A stretch of 64,000 nt of DNA from Unio delphinus. Taxonomy: Eukaryota; Mollusca; Bivalvia; Unionida; Unionidae. A model generated the notes under the pieces. The model was not told the DNA's origin and ran no database searches. It saw nothing but the letters and a program-made list of their open reading frames with translations. Shown in pieces: positions 1-64,000 of this stretch. A program made the translations under genes and the position numbers. The DNA lies in NCBI GenBank assembly GCA_029339505.1, contig JAQISU010000115.1, positions 11,013,501-11,077,500 on the forward strand, read 5' to 3'. Numbering within the stretch: the stretch's first letter is position 1; every line of letters begins with the position of its first letter.

Positions 1-5
1 ACTCT

Positions 6-545
6 GTCATTGGTGGAAACAATCACTCTTCAAAGAAAAGTTAACGTTTTTATCAGTCACATGATGTGTCACTTAAGGTATCCTATATAAACGAGCCTAG
101 CCACCTGCACGAGGTATGTCATAGTTGCAAGTGAAGTGTTGTGTTGTCTAAATAAGACATGGAGGGAAAACCCATTGTAGTGAAACCTCAACTTCCAACA
201 AAGAATGGGTGGGTGTTTACATGCTCAGCCTCCGGCTTTACTCCAATAATGCCCCTCATCCTTCACAAAAGCTACGTCATTGGTGGAAACAATCACTCTT
301 CAAAGAAAAGTTAACGTTTTTATCAGTCACATGATGTGTCACTTAAGGTATCCTATATAAACGAGCCTAGCCACCTGCACGAGGTATGTCATAGTTGCAA
401 GTGAAGTGTTTTGTTGTCTAAATAAGACATGGAGGGAAAACCCATTGTAGTGAAACCTCAACTTCCAACAAAGAATGGGTGGGTGTTTACATGCTCAGCC
501 TCCGGCTTTACTCCAATAATGCCCCTCATCCTTCACAAAAGCTAC
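6..545. repeat. Two tandem 270-bp copies of the DIRS left end
   Basis: Copies 6-275 and 276-545 are almost identical (a few substitutions, such as gtgttgtg versus gtgttttg). Each starts gtcattggtggaaacaatca and includes the inverted terminal repeat, a TATA-like tatcctatataaacgag and a short plus-strand frame starting MEGKPIVVKP. More copies could lie beyond position 1. Confidence 0.9.
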
Positions 546-631
546 GATGAGGGGTTTTTGTAAAGCCATTAGCCTCACATGAATATACATCATTTTTAAA
601 GATTGACAACAAAACATCTGCTAAAACATCA

Positions 632-820
632 TTAGGGAAAGGATTCATATGTTAAGCTGTAAATCATAAACTGAAATTGTTTGCTTTTAATAACTGCATT
701 ACCCACACCCTTACTATTAGTCTGAATATCCATTTCATAAAATTTGTGAAAAGTCTTTACTGATGCCCAGTCTGCTGTTTTCAATATATTGTGCAAGGAA
801 TGTTGAGATGGAATAAGCAT
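632..820 (-). pseudogene. Tyrosine recombinase C-terminal remnant (DIRS)
   Basis: The phrase ILKTADWASVKTFHKFYEMD resembles the conserved end of DIRS/Ngaro recombinases ('aGWss.sTF.kFY'), which contains the catalytic Tyr. Upstream catalytic Arg/His blocks are absent. Confidence 0.6.
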
Positions 821-1210
821 AGATTTTCCAGATTGATTGTGAAACCAATTGATTTTAATGTCTCAATCATAGTCCATGCATTTTGCAAGCAAATGTGACA
901 ATTGCCATTCAAATTCAACAATATAATATGAGCACTTAATGCCTCTGCTGCCTAAGCCATGCATAAATGGGTTTTATGATGTTAGTGAAAACTTTTGGAG
1001 AAGAGGAAAGCCCAAAAGGTAAACATACAAACTGAAAAAGTTGACCGTTCCAAATAAACTTTAGACACTTCTGATAATCTCTATGTATATGTATTGGAAT
1101 ACTAAAATAAGCATCCTTTAGATCAATAAAAGTAATAAAATCATTTTTAGGGGTGAGGTCTCAAACAATTTTTAAGTCTTTCTTGCTTAAAATGTTCATA
1201 ATGATCAAAT

Positions 1211-1687
1211 TTATGTGCCATTAGATATGGGAACAATAAAAATGTTCAAAAGAAAATGATTACCCTCACATATGGTTGGAACTATATCTCCTTTGTCTAG
1301 ACGTTTAGTGATTTCACCGGCTATAATGGTTTTCTGCTCATTCAAAAAGAGAAATTTCTTTTGGAAAAAAGAACTGTAAAAGCATGGAATAAAATTATTT
1401 TTATTAGTAAAAACTGTTTGCAAAATCCACTGACCACTTGCAAAATTATTCCATATATCAATACAGTGCTTTGATTTTCCCACAGAACAAATTTTAATTT
1501 GTGGACTTGTTTGGGAGACTAGTATAGGCAGGTCCCCTTCCTCTATTGGAATTTTGATATTGATATCTATTTTGAGCACTATAAGACTGAGACCTAAATT
1601 TTGCCATCTGATTGAAATTTGGACCTTATACGAGTCCACCACCTCTAGCGCCAAGGCCTTTATTGAGACCTCTGTGAATATGGGCAC
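1211..1687 (-). pseudogene. DIRS RT-region remnant
   Basis: Open frame of 158 residues. Its C-terminal half (EITKRLDKGDIVPTICEGNH, then FLLNIFIVPISNGT) matches the N-terminal RT palm pattern of DIRS/Gypsy polymerases (e-I-x-x-L-x-k-G-x-I ... F-l-V-P-k-x-G). A stop follows, and the next RT block appears in a different frame at about 1140-950. Confidence 0.65.
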
Positions 1688-1787
1688 AATTTTCTTTCAC
1701 AAGTGCAAACCCAGTTTCACATCTTGTAACTAACTTGGTCACATTATCCAAAAAAAGCATGGATGTTATGAGCTGTAAAAAATTGTG

Positions 1788-2265
1788 GTATTGGCTCTCC
1801 TTTTTGGGGAGTTTTCAGTTCGGGTAACTGTCACATATTATCAACATTGATAGTAGAAATACGGTTGTAGTCGAATCATCTGCCTCCTCCTGACCATTAA
1901 GGGTAATAGCATCTGGCTTTTTCATTAGTGGCAATCTGAGACTTTAGTCATTCTGCTAATTTGACAACTTGCATAATGCTTGCAGCAAGATTGTGTATAT
2001 CCCTAAAGGCTTTGTCATAAGAGAAAACTCGTTTGCTAAGGTCATTCCAAATTTCTTGATTGAAAAGTATGGCACCCAACTTATCAGTTTCCTGGGATTT
2101 TGTACTTCTGTACAATTTCATTTGTTGCATACAAATAATTGAATGCATGTTTTAATCAGCTCTGCTAAGGATTTAGGTATTGGCTCTCCTTTTTGGGGAG
2201 TTGTCAGTTTGGGTAACTGCCACATATTATCAACATTGGAAGTAGAAATACAGTTTTAATCAGAC
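1788..2265. repeat. Internal direct repeat of about 95 bp in the DIRS remnant
   Basis: ggtattggctctcctttttg... occurs near 1788-1880 and again near 2174-2265, about 90% identical and 386 bp apart. This suggests a local duplication during decay. Confidence 0.75.
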
Positions 2266-2904
2266 TGCAAAGCATTAATCAATGCCCCATTTATTCATCG
2301 ACTCAAAGAAATATACTTGAGTAGTCTACTTGAATCACCCTCTGCTAGGGTATCATCAACATTGCTATATGTCCCGTCATAGGTAACTCCAGTAAGTGTT
2401 CACCAAAAAGGGCATCAATTCTATTGCCATCTGCCATAACTGGCTGCATTTCATTTAGATGCAATTTTTTCTTCAATTGCTAAATATTTGTTTCTGACAG
2501 GTTATTTATGTCTATGAGACTGTACATCCTTGACTGTCTGACATGTGTTACTTGTTTTGTCACCATAGCATGATTGTGTTTCACCATTTTCTGAACTTTA
2601 GTCACAACAGACTTAATTTGTTCTCTTTTTTTGTGGCTTTATAACTCCTCTCTCTTTTGAGGAACTTGGCTGAGAGCTTCAAAAAAGGTTGCAATATCCT
2701 CAGGTCTAAAACCTGAAAATCCCGAGTCTGCTTTGAGGTCAGTAATTGAGAAGACTTCATCCTCTTCAGTAGCCATTATAAATAAACAAAAAGAAATATG
2801 TCCTAAGCTGGATATAAAACCACTTAAATACGTGGCTATTATTGTAATTACCATTCTGCTACAATTACAGAATAATAACTATGAGATACCTTGTGTGGGT
2901 GGCT

Positions 2905-2993
2905 TGTTTATATTGGATACCTTAAATGACACACCATGTGACTGATAAAAAGGTTTCCTTTTCTTTGAAGAGTGAATGTTTCATCCAATGACT
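2905..2993. repeat. Right inverted terminal repeat of the DIRS element
   Basis: The sequence ggataccttaaatgacacac...ctttgaagagtgaatgtttc is the reverse complement, with about 10% divergence, of 6-96 and 276-366. That gives inverted terminal repeats of about 90 bp. Confidence 0.85.
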
Positions 2994-3514
2994 GAGTAAC
3001 ATGTTGTCTATACATGTGAGACTGAAGGCTTTATGAGAAATATTTGCCATTTAGTGTAGTAGCAATCTTAGGCTGTTCCTGGTAAAGTATGGCAAATATT
3101 TGTAAATTAAAAAGTTCTAATCTCATTTTCTCACTGATGCATTTGCACTTTAATTGATCTTTACAAATGCCAATTTCTCACAACCATTTTATGAACAACA
3201 GGGCACTTGGTACACACACAACATAGTTTCTTGTTAGAATAAATTTTTATGTGAGATGACACATTTTACTTTTGTTTGGCTTGTAATGTAAATTCAAAGT
3301 AACTGTGACTAATACTGACAAAATATACTTATCTTTCCTGTTATTTTTTAAATGGACACAGTAATATCCTCTAAACATCACTGTATTGTATACTTTTCTT
3401 TTCTTTAAATTTTTTAAAATTCTTCACAAAAAAAAATAATGTTGATATATACAAATATTTTAACTCTTAGCCTCAAATGGATGCATGTTTTCTGTTTGAA
3501 ATAAAAGGTTGTAC

Positions 3515-58428
<54,914 letters not shown>

Positions 58429-58767
58429 CTGTTGAAATAAAGAAGAAGAAAAAGCTGTAGCTACATACGGCAATTACTACATTTAATAACGAGGACACCA
58501 AAGAAAAGGTGTAAAAAAAATTATTAAATTCAAGCTAAAGTGATCTTAACTGAACTATATTACTTGTGGAACCTGAAATATGCAGCCAAATAACTGTCCT
58601 TGCCTAGCACGTGTAACCACTTATCAACAAAGTGAATTTAGTGAAGAGCTTAGCGTAAACAACACCCCAACTTTTTTTTTAAAAACTCAACTTACAGTAC
58701 TTCTGAAATAATTTCTAACATTGACATCTCTGTCTGTCTGTCTTTCTCTCCCTCCCTCCCCCCTCTC

Positions 58768-58769
<2 letters not shown>

Positions 58770-58799
<30 letters not shown>

Positions 58800-58997
58800 T
58801 GTATGTATGTATGTATGTATGTATGTATGTATGTATGTATGTATGTATGTATGTATGTATGTGTGTTACTACTAGTATGTATGTATGTATGTATGTATGT
58901 ATGTATGTATGTATGTATGTATGTATGTATGTATGTATGTATGTATGTATGTGTGTTACTGCTAGTATGTATGTATGTATGTATGTATGTATGTATG

Positions 58998-59054
<57 letters not shown>

Positions 59055-59076
59055 TAGATAGATAGATAGATAGATC

Positions 59077-59158
<82 letters not shown>
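58770..59158. repeat. (TATG)n, (TA)n, (GATA)n compound microsatellite
   Basis: 390 bp. The TATG part contains gtgtgttactactag and gtgtgttactgctag 90 bp apart, showing duplication of a larger block. Frames across it are artefacts. Confidence 0.96.
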
Positions 59159-59225
59159 CGGAAATCAAGTTTTTATCCCAGCGAGAAACATTATACACCG
59201 TACAAATACGTCGTCAAGACCCTGG

Positions 59226-59305
59226 TTTAGATCGCTGGTTATCAATCAGTCAGGAATTATAACGGGTAAAGATCGCTGGTTATCAATCAATCATCGATTA
59301 TAACG
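59226..59305. repeat. Short tandem duplication of about 42 bp
   Basis: agatcgctggttatcaatca followed by a cgattataacgg-like end, twice. Confidence 0.8.
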
Positions 59306-59497
59306 GAGATAACACATCGGATTTGTTCTCAATATACTTGTCATTTGCTTATCGAAATAAATTATTAAATATGCAATGTTTCTCTATTTTCAATTTTGAC
59401 TATATTTCCTTCAAAAAGTAAAAGTGTGCATATATGAATTGGAATTAAACTCAAAACCTTTTGAAGTATAAGTTTTAGAAAACTCTGGTTTATTTCG

Positions 59498-59866
59498 TGT
59501 TACGGCTATTGGATTTAATTTATTTTATTTTTTTATTGTTAAATCCAAATTTGTCATTTAGGGTTTAATATTTATTCATTAATTGGGAGATTTTTTCTAG
59601 AAAGTTCAGGCTGACTTAGATTCTCTAATTGTAAACAAGTTTTGACCTTGGCTTGTTTGACCTAAATCCTGACCTTGCTTTAGACATTGTCAACAAGCCT
59701 CTAAAACTATTGGTCAATTTCAAGGACAACATTTTTATTTTTAGTTCTTGAGGGTGGGAAGTGAATGATTTCCTTCTAGAACATTCCATTATTACGTGAC
59801 TTGGAGAAGGTAGCTTCTTTCTGTGACCTTCCATAATCACATGATTCCTCTTGTTTACGAGGGAAT

Positions 59867-59919
<53 letters not shown>

Positions 59920-60383
59920 CTGTGTTTTGGAGGCTAACTTTAGTAGAATTTGGGCTTATTTTAAAGTTAAGTTGTGTATTTTCTGTTTGAGTGTTAATTT
60001 TATTCTGGACTTTGTGTCAATTCGTTGGAAAAGAAGAATTATTCTATTTATTTGGAAACAGGACATACGTTTCAAAATTTCATCTGGATGATATTAAGTC
60101 AAGAACTGCATCACGTGATATTGTCAGCCATTTTGGATTACATCGTCAAGATTCGAACCTGGAACTATTAGAACATTTATTTATCAGGACTCTTACAATT
60201 TCATTAGTGGATTATTTTTGTGAATTCTATATTGGATTAATGTTGGATTTGATTCTCTAAAACTGTAAGTTTATTTATTTTATGAAAATAATTGTACTTA
60301 ATAAAATTATTGTTAAAGTTTTACAAGCTTGTTGGTTTTCACTCTTTCTGTGTTGCTGCTTATTCGAGCCTAAGCACGTACCA
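59498..60383 (+). mobile_element. Solo LTR, copy 2 (886 bp)
   Basis: Related to the copy at 30354 throughout (cattaattgggaga, tcctgaccttgctt, tttcattagtggattat, ttacaagcttgtt, cacgta). Begins tgttacgg, ends gcacgtacca. Target duplication TTCG at 59494-59497 and 60384-60387. It carries a (TA)n expansion at 59868-59918 that copy 1 lacks. Confidence 0.8.
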
Positions 60384-60569
60384 TTCGTAATAGTGACAAC
60401 AAGGACCTGCATGAGGAATTTAACAACGTAATTTGATATGTAGTCTGAAATTCTTTTTAACAACGTAATTTGTTTTGTAGTCCGAAATTCTTTTTGCCAT
60501 CTTATGTAACGTTGTAGCCAGGGGCAAAGCTTGATAAGATAACAGTGAAAGAAAGCAAAGTCATTGCTA

Positions 60570-60870
60570 CAGTTTTAGCTCAGATTTTAAATAGAGAATG
60601 ATACAGAACGTTTTGTCATCTTTTATTTTATTTTCTGCCCTCTTCAGAAACAGCCGTCCTTTTATTAAAGCAATGATAACATATCTGCGACTATATGATT
60701 TTCAAACCAAGAGACAATATTATCACTCGACTCGAGAACTCAGACGGTTATGTTAACTTTCAGGCTCACGTTGAAGCACTTTGTTTTTGATAATCCTTAA
60801 CTCAAGAGTCCATGAATAATGCCGATTTTGAGTGCGGAAAAACATGGTTTTGTACCAGGCAAAGATAAGA
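60570..60870. repeat. Duplicated segment, copy 1 (no MITE)
   Basis: Shares with 60905-61360, in order, ttttctg.cctcttca, gataacata, aagagacaatattatcac, aagaactcagacg and cacgtt. Not identified as a named repeat. It represents the uninterrupted form. Confidence 0.8.
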
Positions 60871-60904
60871 GAGTTAAATAAATCAAAGCAAAAGCTGCAA
60901 ATTT

Positions 60905-61360
60905 TATTCAGATTTCAAAACAGAGTGTAATGCAGATACGTGTTGTCATTTTTATTTTCTGTCCTCTTCAAAAACGACGGTCCTTTTATTTCAACAATGA
61001 TAACATACATGCAACCAACATTCCCTCTAAGAGAATGGTAGATGTACGCGCAGTGCTCGCTGCACTGCGCAAGCATTACGGAGACGAGCAAAATTTAACG
61101 TTGGATTAAGCAAAAATTGACAATTCAGCTGCGCGGGGATGCCTGAGCAGCTGCGCACGCGCGCAGCTTAGAGGGAACGTTGCCTTCAACTCTATGATTT
61201 TTAAATCAAGAGACAATATTATCACTAGACTCAAGAACTCAGACGATTGTGTTGACCGTCAATCTCACGTTTAAGCATTTTTTATTTATTTATTTTGATA
61301 TGCCTAACCAGGAATAATGTCGACATTCAGTGGTGAAAGACGTGGTATTGTACTGGATAG
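60905..61360. repeat. Duplicated segment, copy 2 (carries a MITE)
   Basis: Same sequence as copy 1 at about 80% identity but interrupted between gataacatacatgcaac and ccttcaactctatgattt by a 167-bp insertion. Confidence 0.82.
61016..61182. mobile_element. hAT-like MITE (167 bp)
   Basis: Terminal inverted repeats caacattccctctaag and cttagagggaacgttg (one mismatch). Flanking 8-mers catgcaac and ccttcaac agree at 6 of 8 bases and align with tctgcgac at the empty site in copy 1, as expected for the 8-bp target duplication of hAT elements. GC-rich inside (gctgcgcacgcgcgcagctt) and non-coding. Confidence 0.8.
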
Positions 61361-61785
61361 ACGGAATCCATACGAGTATCTTACTAACATTGGAAGAATC
61401 TGCTAAAAGTTCTTTAATTTGAAGCTAACACTACAACGTGTGTTAAAGCTAACAATAAAGGTACGATATCACATTTCCATATATGCTTACGTACAGCAGA
61501 GAAAATTTAAAACAAAATAAAGAATGTTTTCAATTTATGTCTTCTTGAACGAATAACACTGTTGTAAAAAGTCGAGCAAAGCTGTTTAAAATATGCTGCA
61601 ATATGTATTTAAATAAATCAATACGTTATATGCGTTAACCAAGGGAAAAGAAGCATGTTTATTTACAACGAGTTAGAAAGAGACAAACAGGTGCACGAAC
61701 ATTTATGCATACGGATAGAAATATAGACTGATATAAAGAACGCTAAGATGACAACACTAAAAGACTGTCAGAATTATTGTTTGAA
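61361..61785. other. Non-repetitive AT-rich spacer
   Basis: Between the duplicated segment and the 47-bp array. No gene, RNA or repeat recognised. Confidence 0.6.
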
Positions 61786-61789
61786 AATA

Positions 61790-63967
61790 CTCAGATTACT
61801 GAATCCATTAAGTGGTCCTATGTTTGAATAGTATTACTTAGATCACTGAATCCATTAAGTGGTCCTATGTTTGAATAGCATTACTTAGATCACTGAATCC
61901 ATTAAGTGGTCCTATGCTTGAATAGTATTACTTAGATCACTGAAGCCATTAAGTGGTCCTATGTTTGAATAGTATTACTTAGATTACTCAATCCATTAAG
62001 TGGTCCTATGTTTGAATAGTAATACTTAGATCACTAAATCCATTAAGTGGTCCTATACTTGAATAGTATTATTTAGATCACTGAATCCATTAAGTGGTCC
62101 TATGCTTGAATAGTATTATTTAGATTACTGAATCCATTAAGTGATCCTATGCTTGAATACTATTACTTAGATCACTGAATCCATTAAGTGGTCCTATGCT
62201 TCAATAGTATTACTTAGATCACTGAATCCATTAGGTGGTCCTATGCTTGAATAGTATTACTTAGATCACAGAATCCATTAAGTGGTCCTATACTTGAATA
62301 GTATTACTTAGATCACTGAATCCATTAAGTGGTCCTATGCTTGAATAGTATTACTTAGATCACTGAAGCCATTAAGTGGTCCTATACTTGAATAGTATTA
62401 TTTAGATCACTGAATCCATTAAGTGGTCCTATGTTTGAATAGTATTACGTAGATTACTGAAGCCATTAAGTGGTCCTATGTTTGAATAGTATTACTTAGA
62501 TCACTGAATCCATTAAGTGGTCATATGCTTGAATAGTATTACGTAGATCACTGAAGCCATTAAGTGGTCCTATGCTTGAATAGTATTACTTAGATCACTG
62601 AAGCCATTAAGTGGTCCTATGTTTGAATAGTATTACTTAGATCACTGAATCCATTAAGTGGTCCTATACTTGAATAGTATTACTTAGATCACTGAATCCA
62701 TTAAGTGGTTCTATGCTTGAATAGTATTATTTAGATCACTGAATCCATTAAGTGGTCCTATGCTTGAATAGTATTACGTAGATCACTGAATCCATTAAGT
62801 GATCCTATACTTGAATAGTATTATTTAGATCACTGAATCCATTAAGTGGTCCTATGCTTGAATAGTATTACTTAGATTACTCAATCCATTAAGTGGTCCT
62901 ATACTTGAATAGTATTATTTAGATCACTGAATCCATTAAGTGGTCCTATACTTGAATATTATTATTTAGATCACTGAATCCATTAAGTGGTCCTATGCTT
63001 GAATAGTATTATTTAGATCACTGAATCCATTAAGTGGTCCTATGCTTGAATAGTATTACTTAGATCACTGAATCCATTAAGTGGTCCTATGCTTGAATAG
63101 TATTACTTAGATCACTGAATCCATTAAGTGGTCCTATGCTTGAATAGTATTAGATCACTGAATCCGTTAAGTGGTCCTATGTTTGAATAGTATTATTTAG
63201 ATCACTGAATCCATTAAGTGGTCCTATACTTGAATAGTATTACTTAGATTACTGAATTCATTAAGTGGTCCTATGTTTGAATAGTAATACTTAGATCACT
63301 GAATCCATTAAGTGGTCCTATACTTGAATAGTATTATTTAGATCACTGAATCCATTAAGTGGTCCTATGCTTGAATAGTATTACTTAGATCACTGAATCC
63401 ATTAAGTGGTCCTATGCTTGAATAGTATTACTTAGATCACTGAATCCATTAAGTGGTCCTATGCTTGAATAGTATTAGATCACTGAATCCGTTAAGTGGT
63501 CCTATGTTTGAATAGTATTATTTAGATCACTGAATCCATTAAGTGGTCCTATACTTGAATAGTATTACTTAGATTACTGAATTCATTAAGTGGTCCTATG
63601 TTTGAATAGTAATACTTAGATCACTGAATCCATTAAGTGGTCCTATACTTGAATAGTATTATTTAGATCACTGAATCCATTAAGTGGTCCTATGTTTGAA
63701 TAGTATTACGTAGATTACTGAAGCCATTAAGTGGTCCTATACTTGAATAGTATTATTTAGATCACTGAAGCCATTAAGTGGTCCTATACTTGAATAGTAT
63801 TACTTAGATCACTGAAATCATTAAGTGGTCATATGTTTCAATAGTATTACTTAGATCACTGAATCCATTAAGTGGTCCTATACTTGAATAGTATTATTTA
63901 GATCACTGAATCCATTAAGTAGTCCTATGCTTGAATATTGTTACTTAGATTACTGAATCCATCATGT
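61790..63967. repeat. 47-bp minisatellite, about 46 copies
   Basis: Unit tagtattacttagatcact gaatccattaagtggtccta tgcttgaa. Variants are frequent at three sites: tactt/tattt/tacgt; atgctt/atactt/atgttt; tccatt/gccatt. Two 43-bp units lack ctta (63151 and 63476). Unit length is not a multiple of three and stops are frequent, so it is non-coding. Confidence 0.97.
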
Positions 63968-64000
63968 GATTACAACATAATATTATTAACAGGTGAGCAA

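Larger units (their letters stand above)
1..2995 (-). mobile_element. Degenerate DIRS-type tyrosine-recombinase retroelement
   Basis: Minus-strand remnants appear in DIRS order. A gag-like start (MATEEDEVFSITDLKADSGF, from 2776) is followed by a helical remnant near 2148-1948. RT remnants come next: KRLDKGDIVPTI near 1310, FIDLKDAYFSIPIH near 1130 and CLPFGLSSSPKVFTNIIKPI near 1000. Last is a recombinase C-terminal remnant (LKTADWASVKTFHKFYEM, near 800-720). Stops and frameshifts are frequent. The YLDD-type block has decayed, and RNase H and most of the recombinase are missing, as if RT were joined directly to the recombinase end. Inverted repeats at both ends support DIRS rather than an LTR element. 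The element probably sits in an intron or downstream of the main gene. The left limit may lie outside the window. Confidence 0.75.

Noticed and set aside
2733..2945. 70-residue plus-strand frame
   Set aside because: Antisense of the DIRS gag start and right ITR.
58429..58501. ATG with hydrophobic run (MVSSLLNVVIAVCSYS...) ahead of exon 1 as a signal peptide
   Set aside because: LPD_N proteins have about 80-100 residues before this point, and the stretch is a pyrimidine-rich acceptor tract, so it is more likely intron; not excluded.
58721..59198. MYVCMYVC and IYLSIYLS frames on both strands
   Set aside because: Translation of TATG and GATA microsatellites.
61790..63967. Regular 47-bp repeats as a CRISPR-like array
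   Set aside because: Units are directly contiguous with no unique spacers, and the context is a eukaryotic minisatellite.

Overview
This is a eukaryotic, AT-rich, intron-rich window with no prokaryotic features. It is probably from a mollusc, perhaps a bivalve. That placement is an inference from the tRNA-derived SINEs (head plus a GGCCGCC-type core and a GTTTAAC-type end), LINEs ending in (CATA)n, abundant (TACA)n/(GATA)n/(CA)n microsatellites and DIRS/piggyBac/LTR debris. No gene was matched by database search.

One gene dominates. It runs on the minus strand across almost the whole window (about 58.43 kb down to 3.5 kb). I assembled 32 small exons (34 to 221 bp, 4344 bp, about 1448 codons). 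All have GT-AG boundaries, and all 31 junctions agree in reading phase with no in-frame stop. Both ends lie outside the recognisable part, so the start codon, signal peptide, promoter and stop are not assigned. In order the product has: a vitellogenin/apolipoprotein-type lipid-transfer N-terminal module (LPD_N, about residues 1-490); a long amphipathic-helix region (about 490-905); an M23 peptidase/LECT2-like fold (about 970-1110) that has lost its first zinc histidine; an acidic and then a Gly/Ser-rich linker; a SAP-like helix-turn-helix (about 1265-1295); and a Cys-rich beta module (about 1299 to the end) that continues past the last exon seen. N-glycosylation sequons recur, so it is probably a large secreted lipid-binding or matrix protein. 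LPD_N joined to an M23/LECT2-like domain is the most unusual gene-level observation here.

The introns and flanks hold mobile and repetitive DNA. 1-3.0 kb: a decayed DIRS-type retroelement (minus strand) with inverted terminal repeats and a tandemly duplicated 270-bp end. 13.55-14.57 kb: an AT-rich minisatellite. 24.95-25.38 kb: a 43-bp minisatellite. 28.3, 38.6 and 42.1 kb: three copies of one tRNA-SINE. 29.4-30.1 kb: a 286-bp satellite. 30.35-31.19 and 59.50-60.38 kb: two solo LTRs of one family, each with a 4-bp target duplication. 38.2 kb: a perfect CT/TA/GA hairpin. 44.12-45.31 kb: a piggyBac-like relic flanked by TTAA. 51.9-56.6 kb: two nested broken LINEs bracketed by a 64-bp duplication. 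57.3-59.2 kb: long microsatellites. 60.5-61.4 kb: a duplicated segment in which one copy carries a hAT-like MITE and the other is the empty site. 61.79-63.97 kb: a 47-bp minisatellite of about 46 copies with a 325-bp higher-order duplication.

I see no plus-strand host gene, no functional tRNA or rRNA gene and no CRISPR array. Long open frames across microsatellites are repeat artefacts.
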